From the NCBI GenBank assembly GCA_910579395.1, contig CAJTUC010000016.1, positions 1 to 64,000 on the forward strand: a stretch of 64,000 bases of DNA, written 5' to 3'. The stretch is from an uncultured Lachnospiraceae bacterium (GTDB taxonomy: Bacteria; Bacillota; Clostridia; Lachnospirales; Lachnospiraceae). Each line of letters begins with the position of its first letter. The first letter of the stretch is position 1. The notes under the pieces are model-generated. The model saw nothing but the letters and a program-made list of their open reading frames with translations. It had not been told where the DNA came from and did not search any database. This document shows, piece by piece, positions 25,268-33,614 of the stretch. The position numbers and the translations under genes are program-made.

Positions 25268-27379
25268 TTAAATCTCAAACATCAATTCCCCATATGTCGG
25301 AATCGGCCAAATATCCTTATCGACTATCATCTCCAGTTCATCCGCCGGGGTACGGAGTTTCTCCATGACTGCCTTTACCGTATCTTTATAAAAAAATGCC
25401 TGTGCCTTTACATCATCCATCGCGGATGCCTGCGCCTCTACCTTTTTCAGCTCCGTAAGGGCTGCCTGCATTGCTGCCAGTTTTTCGCTGACCGCTTTCA
25501 GCAGTTCGACCTGCATGGAAGCGTCTGCGCCCGCTTCTTTTACCGCATTGGCAGTATCTGCAAGCATCTTTGTATATTTCACGACCGCCGGAATGATCTG
25601 CTTGCCTGCCATATCGATCATCGTCAGCGCTTCGATGTTGATTGTTTTAGCATAGGTCTCATAAATAATCTCCTCGCGGGATTCCAGCTCGACCTTCGTA
25701 AAGATTCTGAACTTCTCGAACAGGCGCACCGCTTTATCCGTTGTCAGCGTTTCTGCTGCCTCAATCATGGACTTAATATTCGGAAGGCCTCTCTTCTCCG
25801 CTTCCTCGACCCATTCATCGGCATAACCGTTTCCGTTGAAAATGATTCTCTGGTGTTTGGTCATGTATTCTTTGATCAGATCATGAATCGCCACTTCGAG
25901 GTCATCCGCTTTTTCCAGTCGGTCCGCCGCCTCACAGAAAGCTTCTGCAATAATCGCGTTCAGCGTGGTGTTCGGGCTTGCAATAGAGTCTGCGGATCCT
26001 ACCATACGGAATTCAAATTTATTTCCCGTAAAGGCAAAAGGTGAAGTTCTGTTTCTGTCGGTCGCATCCTTCTGGAAATCGGGCAGCGTCTTAACACCGG
26101 TCAAAAGCTTGCCGCCTTCTTTTACAGAGGTTGCCGCACCTGTCTCGATCAACTGGCTGACAACATCTTCCAGCTGTTCTCCGAGGAAAATAGAGATGAT
26201 TGCCGGCGGCGCCTCGTTCGCCCCTAATCTGTGGTCATTTCCGACATCAGATGCCGACTGACGCAGCAGGTCTGCATGGGTATCTACAGCTTTCATGATG
26301 CAGGCGAGCACGAGCAGGAACTGGATATTTTCATTCGGTGTCTCACCCGGATCCAAAAGGTTCACGCCGTTATCCGTCGTAATGGACCAGTTGTTATGTT
26401 TGCCGGAACCGTTCACACCGGCATACGGTTTTTCATGCAGAAGGCATCTCATGCTATGTTTCGTTGCGACTTTTTTCATCGTCTCCATAACGATCTGGTT
26501 ATGGTCTACCGCGATGTTGGCCGTCTCATAAATCGGCGCCAGCTCATGCTGTGCAGGAGCCACTTCATTATGCTGCGTTTTCGCCGTAACACCCAGCTTC
26601 CAGAGTTCTTCATTCAAGTCTTTCATATATGCGCCGACACGTTCTCTGATAACGCCAAAGTAATGATCTTCCATTTCCTGTCCCTTCGGGGCAGGCGCTC
26701 CAAACAGGGTACGTCCGGCAAACATCAGGTCGGTTCTTTCCATATACAGTTTTTCGTCTACCAGGAAATATTCCTGCTCAGGCCCTACTGAAGCCGTTAT
26801 TTTGGTCGCTCCGGTATTACCGAACAGCCGGACGATACGGAGTGCCTGTTCGCTCAGCGCTTCCATGGAACGCAGAAGCGGCGTCTTTTTATCCAGCGCT
26901 TCACCCGTATAGGAACAGAACGCAGTCGGAATACAGAGAATCGTTCCACAGGTGGATTCCTTCAAAAACGCTGGGGACGTGATATCCCATGCCGTATATC
27001 CTCTCGCCTCGAAAGTAGCTCGCAGGCCACCGGACGGGAAGGAAGAAGCATCAGGCTCGCCTTTGATCAGTTCTTTCCCCGAAAATTCTGTCAGCATCCT
27101 GCCGGACTCATCCGGATGCGTTACAAACGCATCGTGCTTTTCCGCAGTAATACCTGTCAGCGGCTGGAACCAGTGTGTATAATGGGTCGCGCCGTGCTCT
27201 ACCGCCCAGTCCTTCATCTCTTTCGCAACGACATTTGCCGCTCCCATAGAAAGCTCGCCGCCATTGTTCATAACGTTCACCACTTCTTTGTATACGTTTT
27301 TCGGCAAACGTTCCTTCATTTTGCTAAGCGTAAACAAATTCTGGCCAAAAATCTCTTCCACGTTGAAAACTTCGCTCAT
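25268..27379 (-). CDS. glnA: Type III glutamine synthetase
   Basis: 703 residues, the length of GSIII (GlnN) rather than the about 450 of GSI. It makes glutamine from glutamate, ammonia and ATP in the cytosol and is the main ammonia assimilation enzyme. Family motifs: NEVAPAQHELAPIYE (about 270), NGSGKHNNWS (about 320), and ASVGPEQEYFLVD with metal-binding Glu. GSIII N-terminal domain FNVEEIFGQNLFTLSKM is present. Ribosome site AAAGGAAG precedes the ATG. A strong hairpin with T-run lies 70-104 bp upstream of the start. No regulator gene is adjacent. Confidence 0.95.
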   Translation of the reverse strand: MSEVFNVEEIFGQNLFTLSKMKERLPKNVYKEVVNVMNNGGELSMGAANVVAKEMKDWAVEHGATHYTHWFQPLTGITAEKHDAFVTHPDESGRMLTEFSGKELIKGEPDASSFPSGGLRATFEARGYTAWDITSPAFLKESTCGTILCIPTAFCSYTGEALDKKTPLLRSMEALSEQALRIVRLFGNTGATKITASVGPEQEYFLVDEKLYMERTDLMFAGRTLFGAPAPKGQEMEDHYFGVIRERVGAYMKDLNEELWKLGVTAKTQHNEVAPAQHELAPIYETANIAVDHNQIVMETMKKVATKHSMRCLLHEKPYAGVNGSGKHNNWSITTDNGVNLLDPGETPNENIQFLLVLACIMKAVDTHADLLRQSASDVGNDHRLGANEAPPAIISIFLGEQLEDVVSQLIETGAATSVKEGGKLLTGVKTLPDFQKDATDRNRTSPFAFTGNKFEFRMVGSADSIASPNTTLNAIIAEAFCEAADRLEKADDLEVAIHDLIKEYMTKHQRIIFNGNGYADEWVEEAEKRGLPNIKSMIEAAETLTTDKAVRLFEKFRIFTKVELESREEIIYETYAKTINIEALTMIDMAGKQIIPAVVKYTKMLADTANAVKEAGADASMQVELLKAVSEKLAAMQAALTELKKVEAQASAMDDVKAQAFFYKDTVKAVMEKLRTPADELEMIVDKDIWPIPTYGELMFEI

Positions 27380-27448
27380 ATCACTACTTCCTTTCTTTTT
27401 CAGGTTATCCGAACCCTCCCCATTTTGATACGCTGCGGTGCGTTATAC

Positions 27449-27482
27449 AAAAAAATGCTCCAAAAATAAGCTTTTTGGAACA
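27449..27482 (-). terminator. Intrinsic terminator between the U32 gene and glnA (possible glnA leader attenuator)
   Basis: TGTTCCAAAAA (27482-27472), 5-base loop, TTTTTGGAGCA (27466-27456) with G-T pairs, then seven T on the minus strand. It lies 140 bp after the U32 stop and about 70 bp before glnA. No good promoter is seen between it and glnA, so it may act as a leader attenuator. Confidence 0.75.
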
Positions 27483-27620
27483 TCCTCGTTCAAGATACCT
27501 TATATGATTATTACATTTGGTTGCTATTTCCTTTACTAAAATACGCTATTTCTCTCCAAAATGCAATACCCGGATTCAAATTTTGTATATTTTGCAAGAA
27601 TTCCGTCATGAAAAAGAAAA

Positions 27621-28865
27621 TTACTGTTCACTTTCCACAAAATTTCTGACCCGAAGAATATCATACCGCTCGGGAGCCTGTGTCAATTCTACATCAATCA
27701 GCTGTTTAGAGTGAGGACAGCTTTCCACTTCTTCCCCCTCAGCATTGTACATATGCAGCACTTTGACAGACACATTCATGCCCGACGGCTTCATAATTTC
27801 GATTTCATCCCCCACACAGAATTTGTTACGCTGTTCGATACGGGCACGGCTCTGTGCATCAACAGAGCCTACGACGCCGAGATAGACATATTCATTCACA
27901 TAGGTATTGTTATCATATATCTGCGCTGTCTCCGTTTCCTGCCTGCCGAAATAAAAACCGGTCGTAAACTGACGGTAAGTGCACTTTGCAATTTCTGCAC
28001 GGTACCAGTCCATATTCTCACGGTATTTTTCCTCCGATTCCAGATAATCGTCAATCGCTTTCCGGTAAGTGCGTGCAACCGTCGCAACATACAGTGCGGT
28101 CTTCATTCTGCCCTCAATCTTAAAACTGTCGATTCCGGCATCCATCATCTCGGGAATATGTTCGATCATACAAAGGTCTTTCGAGTTAAAAATATATGTT
28201 CCCCGCTCGTTTTCATAGACGGGAAGATACTCTCCCGGCCTCTTTTCTTCCACTACCGCATATTTCCAACGGCACGGATGAGTACACGCTCCCTGATTCG
28301 CATCCCTTCCCGTAAAATAACTGCTCAGAAGGCATCTCCCAGAATAGGAGATACACATTGCTCCATGAATAAAGCTTTCAATTTCCAGTTCTTCCGGTAT
28401 CCGCTCCCGGATTTCCTTAATCTCCCGCAAAGACAGCTCTCGCGCGGAAACGACCCTTTTCGCTCCCTGCTCGTACCAGAAGCGATAGGTCAGATAATTG
28501 GTATTATTCGCCTGCGTGGAAATATGTATATCAATTTCCGGGCAGATTTCTTTTGCGAGCATGAACATGCCCGGGTCCGCTATGATGAGTGCATCCGGCT
28601 TCATTTCCTTTAATTCCCTGAAATATGCCGCCGCACCCTCCATATCGTCATTGTGCGCCAGAATATTAGCCGTCACATGCACGCGCACCCCATGCGCATG
28701 TGCGAATGCAATTCCTTCTTCCATTTCTTTCTTCGTAAAATTCTTCGCCTTTGCACGCAGCCCAAAAGCCTCTCCGCCGATATATACCGCATCTGCGCCA
28801 AATATGACTGCCGTTTTCAACACTTCCAGACTGCTCGCCGGAATCAATAATTCAGGTTTTCTCAT
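27621..28865 (-). CDS. U32-family protein, TrhP-like (tRNA U34 hydroxylation)
   Basis: 414 residues from ATG 28865 (GGAG 7 bp upstream); a longer frame to 28937 lacks a ribosome site. Starts MRKPELLIPASSLE, followed by the U32 barrel; conserved ESFIHGAMCISYSGRC and THPCRW carry cysteines that in TrhP/RlhA relatives take part in activity. Bacillus has two adjacent U32 genes (yrrN, yrrO) after yrrM/trmR; here one follows trmR. TrhP proteins make 5-hydroxyuridine at tRNA position 34 from a prephenate-derived donor (family knowledge), the substrate of TrmR. Confidence 0.85.
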   Translation of the reverse strand: MRKPELLIPASSLEVLKTAVIFGADAVYIGGEAFGLRAKAKNFTKKEMEEGIAFAHAHGVRVHVTANILAHNDDMEGAAAYFRELKEMKPDALIIADPGMFMLAKEICPEIDIHISTQANNTNYLTYRFWYEQGAKRVVSARELSLREIKEIRERIPEELEIESFIHGAMCISYSGRCLLSSYFTGRDANQGACTHPCRWKYAVVEEKRPGEYLPVYENERGTYIFNSKDLCMIEHIPEMMDAGIDSFKIEGRMKTALYVATVARTYRKAIDDYLESEEKYRENMDWYRAEIAKCTYRQFTTGFYFGRQETETAQIYDNNTYVNEYVYLGVVGSVDAQSRARIEQRNKFCVGDEIEIMKPSGMNVSVKVLHMYNAEGEEVESCPHSKQLIDVELTQAPERYDILRVRNFVESEQ

Positions 28866-28937
28866 ATCAATTCTCCATATATCCCGACAGAATCTGTCAT
28901 ATCTCCATCGGCATACAAACAACTTATATAAACTCAT

Positions 28938-29021
28938 GGAGAATCGCTACGCGATTCTCCGGGGAATGACATAGATTTTCTAAGGCGGTGTTTTCTACCG
29001 CCTTAGAAAATCTTCATTCCC
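28938..29021 (-). repeat. Two-hairpin intercistronic element C (between trmR and the U32 gene)
   Basis: Hairpin 1: GGAGAATCGC (28938-28947), loop TAC, GCGATTCTCC. Hairpin 2: outer stem GGGAATGA (28962-28969) with TCATTCCC (29014-29021), 3-base bulge CAT (28970-28972), perfect 17-bp inner stem (28973-28989 with 28997-29013), 7-base loop. The outer arm includes the trmR stop codon. Same plan as elements A and B. Confidence 0.85.
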
Positions 29022-29658
29022 TTTTGACGCTTACCGTAATTCCGTCCCCTACCGGCAGTATCGCCGTTTCCAGCTGAGGATGATGTTTCAGCTCATACAG
29101 ATATTCCCGCATTCTTGCATGTATCGTGCGGTTCCTTCTCGTCACCGCATAACGGGATTCTATGATATCGCCGTCCTGCAATACATTATCGGACAAAAGA
29201 AGGCCGCCCTCCGGCATCAGCCGCAGAATGTCCGGCAGGAAATGAATATACTGTCCCTTCGCGGCATCCATAAAAATAAAATCATAAGGGCCCTCCAACT
29301 TTTTCAGCCAATCCAACGCATCTCCCTCTAACAGCGTAATGCATGCTTCTTTCCCTGCCCGCCTGAAATTCTCTCTGGCAATCGGGATTCGTTTTTCATA
29401 TTTTTCAATCGTCGTTATTTTACATCCTGCCGGGGCATACTCGCTCATCAATAATGCAGAAAAACCAATGGCACAGCCGACCTCCAGAATAGACATGGGC
29501 TTTTTCACTGCAAGAAGCAATTTGATAAAGCTCTGCATTTCCGTCCGAATGATCGGCACATTGGTTTTTTTCGCTTCCTTTTCTATCTCATCCAAAAAAG
29601 GGGTATTGCCCGGGTCAAGGGAATTGATAAACGCAGTCGTACGTTCATCTCCTGCCAT
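29014..29658 (-). CDS. trmR: TrmR: tRNA 5-hydroxyuridine(34) O-methyltransferase
   Basis: 214-residue class I SAM-dependent O-methyltransferase. SAM motif ILEVGCAIGFSALLM (motif I), FIFMDAAKGQY (motif IV) and LLSDNVLQDGDI match the YrrM/TrmR family, which methylates ho5U34 to mo5U34 in tRNAs reading four-fold codons. The next gene is a TrhP-like U32 protein, giving both steps of the pathway. Clear GGAGGA ribosome site. The stop codon is part of the outer stem of element C. Confidence 0.85.
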   Translation of the reverse strand: MAGDERTTAFINSLDPGNTPFLDEIEKEAKKTNVPIIRTEMQSFIKLLLAVKKPMSILEVGCAIGFSALLMSEYAPAGCKITTIEKYEKRIPIARENFRRAGKEACITLLEGDALDWLKKLEGPYDFIFMDAAKGQYIHFLPDILRLMPEGGLLLSDNVLQDGDIIESRYAVTRRNRTIHARMREYLYELKHHPQLETAILPVGDGITVSVKRE

Positions 29659-29681
29659 AACCGCTCTTCCTCCGCATGATC

Positions 29682-30230
29682 TTATTCATTTCCGCCTGCC
29701 CCTTCAGTGTCTCCGCCGGCTTCTCCGTTCTCTCCATCTCCACCTGCTTCTTCACCGTCTTCAGATGCATCGCCTTCCGTGCCTTCTTCCTCCGTATCTT
29801 CGGCCCCCTCTTCACCGGATGATGCCTGATTGTCCCCTTTACTCTTATTGTTCTCTTCCGTTTCCACAGGCTCTGCCGCCATGATCGCCAGCATTTCATC
29901 GCTCTTCATCGAAGTGCTGAGGTCGTAAATACCCGGATTGATTTTTCCATGATTTTCCGACAATAACTCCTGTACGAAAAATAAATTCGCATCCCTGATC
30001 AGCCCTTTTTCTTCCAGCATCTTCCCGATATCCATTACGGAATCATCCGGCTCTACATAGACACTGATGATCCTGCCCTCTCCGGTCGTCATCGCTTCTT
30101 CCGCAAAAACTCTGTACCCAAAATCATATGCTTTGATTGCCGTATCATAAACAAATGAAATCAGAAAAAAAACGGCTGCCACTTTAATGATCGTCTCCAC
30201 AATCGATCCTATCACTTGCTTTATATCCAT
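29682..30230 (-). CDS. Short MltG/YceG-like membrane protein without the catalytic domain
   Basis: 182 residues: membrane helix about 12-34, then about 100 residues resembling the LysM-like N-terminal part of MltG (VYVEPDDSVMDIGKMLEEKGLI...NPGIYDLSTSMKSDEML), ending in an acidic Glu/Gly/Asp-rich tail of about 50 residues. MltG proteins are about 350 residues and carry the transglycosylase domain downstream; here it is absent. The gene sits exactly where Bacillus has yrrL (mltG), between the yrzB/ruvX block and trmR. So this is a shortened relative that cannot cut glycan as known MltG does. Confidence 0.75.
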   Translation of the reverse strand: MDIKQVIGSIVETIIKVAAVFFLISFVYDTAIKAYDFGYRVFAEEAMTTGEGRIISVYVEPDDSVMDIGKMLEEKGLIRDANLFFVQELLSENHGKINPGIYDLSTSMKSDEMLAIMAAEPVETEENNKSKGDNQASSGEEGAEDTEEEGTEGDASEDGEEAGGDGENGEAGGDTEGAGGNE

Positions 30231-30263
30231 AGTAAACCTCCACCCCAGGTCATAATCAGGGTT

Positions 30264-30596
30264 TTATTCAAAATCCAACTCTGCAGTAACCAACACATTC
30301 ACTTCCTGCATCATACGGCAGAATGCCAGTTCAGCTCTCAGGAAATCATCTACCAATGGATTTGCACGAAACTCTTCATATTCCCGTTCAAAAGCATCAA
30401 GCCTGTCAAGCAGTTCGTCTCCCGGTGTCTCTGTCTGCAATGCAAAATTACGCTGTCGATATTCAGAGACCATTGCAAATAGCTCCGGCTGTTTCTTTAA
30501 CTTTTCTTTCTGATAATCATACTCTCTGTAAATCCCCGATTTTCTGATTTCTTCTATAAAGTTTTCCGTTGCTTTCTTCACAATGCTGTCTAACAT
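30264..30596 (-). CDS. YlbF/YmcA-family regulator
   Basis: 110-residue helical protein with the YlbF pattern (YREYDYQKEKLKKQPELFAMVSEYR...FRANPLVDDFLRAELAFCRMMQEV). In Bacillus, YlbF-YmcA-YaaT forms the Y-complex that steers RNase Y maturation of mRNA. Here it lies 15 bp after rnj, linking it with RNA decay. Good AAAGGAG ribosome site. Confidence 0.85.
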   Translation of the reverse strand: MLDSIVKKATENFIEEIRKSGIYREYDYQKEKLKKQPELFAMVSEYRQRNFALQTETPGDELLDRLDAFEREYEEFRANPLVDDFLRAELAFCRMMQEVNVLVTAELDFE

Positions 30597-30611
30597 GCTG
30601 TCTTTCTCCTT

Positions 30612-32285
30612 TTAAACTTCCATAATGATCGGAAGTATCATCGGGCGTCTCTTCGTTTTCTTCCATACATATTCGCTCAAAACATCTTTGATCGTAGATT
30701 TCAATTTTCCCCAATCGGTCTGTCCTTTTCCCAGACATCCCGTAACTGCGCTGTCCACCAGAAGCCTTGCCTCTTCTAACAGCTCGTCCGATTCACGGAC
30801 ATATACGAAGCCGCGGGAAACGATATCCGGTCCCGACACGAGCTGGCTATTGTAGGAGTCGAGCGCGAGTACCACGATCAGAATACCATCTTCTGCAAGA
30901 TGCTGTCTATCCCTTAAAACCACATTTCCAACATCACCGACACCAAGGCCGTCTACCAGAATCGCGCCAACCGGCACTTTTCCTGTCACTTCTGCCCGCT
31001 CCTCGCTGATTTCCAGCACATCGCCCGAATGCAGGATGAAGATATTTTCTTTATCGATGCCGAGTTCCCGTGCTATCTTAGCCTGCGCCTTCAAATGCTT
31101 GTATTCACCGTGCACCGGAATCGCATACTTGGGATGCAGCAACGTATACAAAAGCTTGATTTCCTCCTGACAGGCATGTCCCGAAACATGGACATCCTGA
31201 AAAATAACATCCGCGCCCTTCATCAAAAGCTCATTAATAACATTTGTGACCGCTTTTTCGTTCCCCGGTATCGGATTGGACGAAAATATAACGGTATCTC
31301 CCGGCACGATGGAAATCTTCTTGTGAATATTGCTCGCCATACGACTCAAAGCCGCCATACTTTCGCCCTGACTGCCCGTCGTAATAATAGCGGTCTTTTC
31401 ATTCGGATAATTTTTTAACTGCTCGATATCGATTAATGTCTGATCCGGAATATTCAAATAACCAAGCGTTGAAGCCGTTTCAATGATATTGACCATACTG
31501 CGGCCCTCCACAACGACTTTCCGGCCGAATTTGTATGCCGAATTGATAATCTGCTGTACTCTGTCAACATTGGATGCAAAGGTCGCAATTATAATCCTCG
31601 TATCACTGTGTTCCGAAAACAGCGTATCGAAAGTCTTTCCCACTGTTTTTTCAGACGGTGTAAAACCGGGCCGCTCCGCATTCGTACTGTCACACATCAG
31701 CGCGAGCACGCCCTTTTTGCCGATTTCCGCAAAACGCTGTAAGTCGATAGCATCCCCGAATACAGGCGTATAATCCACCTTAAAATCTCCCGTGTGCACC
31801 ACGACGCCTGCCGGAGAATAAATCGCCAGCGCTGCCGCATCTACAATACTGTGATTGGTCTTGATAAATTCAATCCGGAACCGTCCAAGATTGATCGACT
31901 GTCCGAACTTTACTACCTTTCGTTTCGTCGTGTTCATCAGTTCATGCTCTTTCAATTTGTTTTCGATGATGCCCATTGTCAGTTTCGTTGCATAAACTGG
32001 CACATTGATTTCCTTTAATACATAGGGCAGTGCGCCTATATGGTCTTCATGACCATGCGTGATCATAAAACCTTTGACCTTTGAGATGTTATCTTTCAGA
32101 TAAGTAATGTCCGGAATGACCAAATCGATTCCAAGCATCTCATCTTCCGGAAAAGACAGACCACAATCTACTACAATAATACTGTCTTCATATTCAAAGG
32201 CAGTAATATTCAGCCCAATCTGCTCCAGACCGCCCAAAGGTATGACCTTCAGTCCGGATGCCGTTCCCTGTTCACTTTTCTTCAA
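30612..32285 (-). CDS. rnj: Ribonuclease J
   Basis: 557 residues. Metallo-beta-lactamase core with HGHEDHIG, beta-CASP insert (LALMCDSTNAERPGFTPSE) and a C-terminal domain including VHGEYKHL. Degrades and matures RNA as 5' exonuclease and endonuclease. Start is probably the TTG at 32285 with GGAGG 8 bp upstream; the in-frame GTG at 32300 overlaps that ribosome site. Head of a run rnj-ylbF-mltG-like-trmR-U32, all RNA-related except the MltG-like gene. Confidence 0.95.
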   Translation of the reverse strand: MKKSEQGTASGLKVIPLGGLEQIGLNITAFEYEDSIIVVDCGLSFPEDEMLGIDLVIPDITYLKDNISKVKGFMITHGHEDHIGALPYVLKEINVPVYATKLTMGIIENKLKEHELMNTTKRKVVKFGQSINLGRFRIEFIKTNHSIVDAAALAIYSPAGVVVHTGDFKVDYTPVFGDAIDLQRFAEIGKKGVLALMCDSTNAERPGFTPSEKTVGKTFDTLFSEHSDTRIIIATFASNVDRVQQIINSAYKFGRKVVVEGRSMVNIIETASTLGYLNIPDQTLIDIEQLKNYPNEKTAIITTGSQGESMAALSRMASNIHKKISIVPGDTVIFSSNPIPGNEKAVTNVINELLMKGADVIFQDVHVSGHACQEEIKLLYTLLHPKYAIPVHGEYKHLKAQAKIARELGIDKENIFILHSGDVLEISEERAEVTGKVPVGAILVDGLGVGDVGNVVLRDRQHLAEDGILIVVLALDSYNSQLVSGPDIVSRGFVYVRESDELLEEARLLVDSAVTGCLGKGQTDWGKLKSTIKDVLSEYVWKKTKRRPMILPIIMEV

Positions 32286-32502
32286 AAAATTTTCCTCCAC
32301 TTTCTCTGCATACCAGTATAGCGTTCCATCGACTGATCATCCACTCCGCAAAAGCTCCCGGTTTTTCCTATTGGTATATCCCCGCTCTGTTTCCGGCTGT
32401 CATTACTTTCCCGATTCGGAAAAACAGCCCAATGTCACCCTATATGTATCTGCGTTCCTTCATTTTATTAGTTTCCGTTTTCTATTAAACTTTCGTATAC
32501 GT

Positions 32503-32757
32503 TCAGGAAAAATCGATATCCTCCAGCATACTTTCAAATACAGCCGAAACTGCATCAAGTTCCTCATCCTCCGTCACAATCTCATAAAGCGCCTCTGCTT
32601 CACCCGGCTGTGACATATCCTTTAAAATCAGGGCTTCCCCGTCATCTTCTTCCGTATCAGTCACCAGAATGTAATCAATGCCGCCGATTCTCGTCTGCTC
32701 TAAAACATAAAATTCGACCGCTTCTTCACCTTCTGCCTTAAAAACCACTTTTTCCAT
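32503..32757 (-). CDS. DUF1292 protein (YrzB family)
   Basis: 84-residue acidic protein beginning MEKVVFKAEGEEAVEFYVLEQTRIGGIDYILV, the DUF1292/YrzB pattern. Function unknown in all bacteria; the gene almost always follows ireB and ruvX in Firmicutes, as here. 8 bp after ruvX. Confidence 0.9.
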   Translation of the reverse strand: MEKVVFKAEGEEAVEFYVLEQTRIGGIDYILVTDTEEDDGEALILKDMSQPGEAEALYEIVTEDEELDAVSAVFESMLEDIDFS

Positions 32758-32765
32758 CTCAATAA

Positions 32766-33200
32766 CTATACCTTTCTCTCAACTGCACGGTAATCCAGAT
32801 ATCCCTGCAAAATAAAAACTGCAGCTATCTTGTCCACATATTCTTTCCGGTCCTCTCTCCTGATTCCCGCTTCCATCATTGCTCTATCCGCCGCAACGGT
32901 CGTCAGTCTCTCATCCCACATGGTCACCGGCAGTCCTGTCCTTCGCTCCAGCTTGTCCTTAAATTCCAAAGACAGCTGCGCCCGTTCGCCGATGGTATCA
33001 TTCATATTTTTAGGAAATCCCAACACAATTTCCTCTACCTCGTATTGAATGATCAGTTCTTCAATCCTCGCCAGAGTCTTCCGTAATTTATTTTCATCTT
33101 TTCTTCTGATAATTTCAATTCCCTGTGCCGTAATGAAAAGGGGATCGCTGATCGCCACTCCTACCGTCTTAGAACCGAAATCCAGTCCCATTATCCTCAT
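32766..33200 (-). CDS. ruvX: RuvX/YqgF Holliday-junction resolvase-like nuclease
   Basis: 144 residues, RNase H-like fold: MRIMGLDFGSKTVGVAISDP, then EEIVLGFPKNMN and WDERLTT. The acidic residues Asp7, Glu and Asp of the active site are present. In Escherichia coli YqgF acts on pre-16S rRNA 5' ends; Holliday resolution is also reported. Third gene in the conserved ireB-ruvX-DUF1292 order. Confidence 0.93.
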   Translation of the reverse strand: MRIMGLDFGSKTVGVAISDPLFITAQGIEIIRRKDENKLRKTLARIEELIIQYEVEEIVLGFPKNMNDTIGERAQLSLEFKDKLERRTGLPVTMWDERLTTVAADRAMMEAGIRREDRKEYVDKIAAVFILQGYLDYRAVERKV

Positions 33201-33240
33201 AATTATCCTTTACCGCTCTTCGGGCGGACGATATCTCATC

Positions 33241-33504
33241 CTATCTGTGAAGGGAATTTTTAATATATTCCTTCAGCATTTCTTCCACCAGTTCATCGCG
33301 TTCCACCTTCATGATCAGGCTTCTTGCATTTTTATGACTCGTAATATAAGTAGGGTCGCCGGACATAATGTATCCCACAATCTGATTCACCGGATTGTAA
33401 CCTTTCTCCGTCAATGCCTCGTAGACCGTCGCAAGAACGATCTTCACGCCCGTTTCCGGCTCCGTCTCTACTCTGAAATATTGTGTATTCTCCAAATCCT
33501 GCAT
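33241..33504 (-). CDS. IreB-family regulatory phosphoprotein
   Basis: 87 residues, YrzL/IreB pattern (FRVETEPETGVKIVLATVYEALTEKGYNPVNQIVGYIMSGDPTYI). In Enterococcus IreB is phosphorylated by the kinase IreK and affects cephalosporin resistance (family knowledge). Thr near the N-terminus (residue 7) is a possible site. Heads the ireB-ruvX-DUF1292 block. Confidence 0.9.
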   Translation of the reverse strand: MQDLENTQYFRVETEPETGVKIVLATVYEALTEKGYNPVNQIVGYIMSGDPTYITSHKNARSLIMKVERDELVEEMLKEYIKNSLHR

Positions 33505-33614
33505 CTTTATAATGCTGCCCCCTTTTTAAGCTTTTGTCCGATTCCTTCTGTTGCTATCATACTCTATCTTCGGGTAAAATTCAATCTTTCCCTTCATATT
33601 CCGGGCAATCTTAA

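Noticed and set aside
27380..27620. ANTAR-type two-hairpin antiterminator or glutamine riboswitch before glnA
   Set aside because: The required hexanucleotide loops with A at position 1 and G at position 4 were not found, and no glutamine aptamer core was recognised; only the terminator is claimed.
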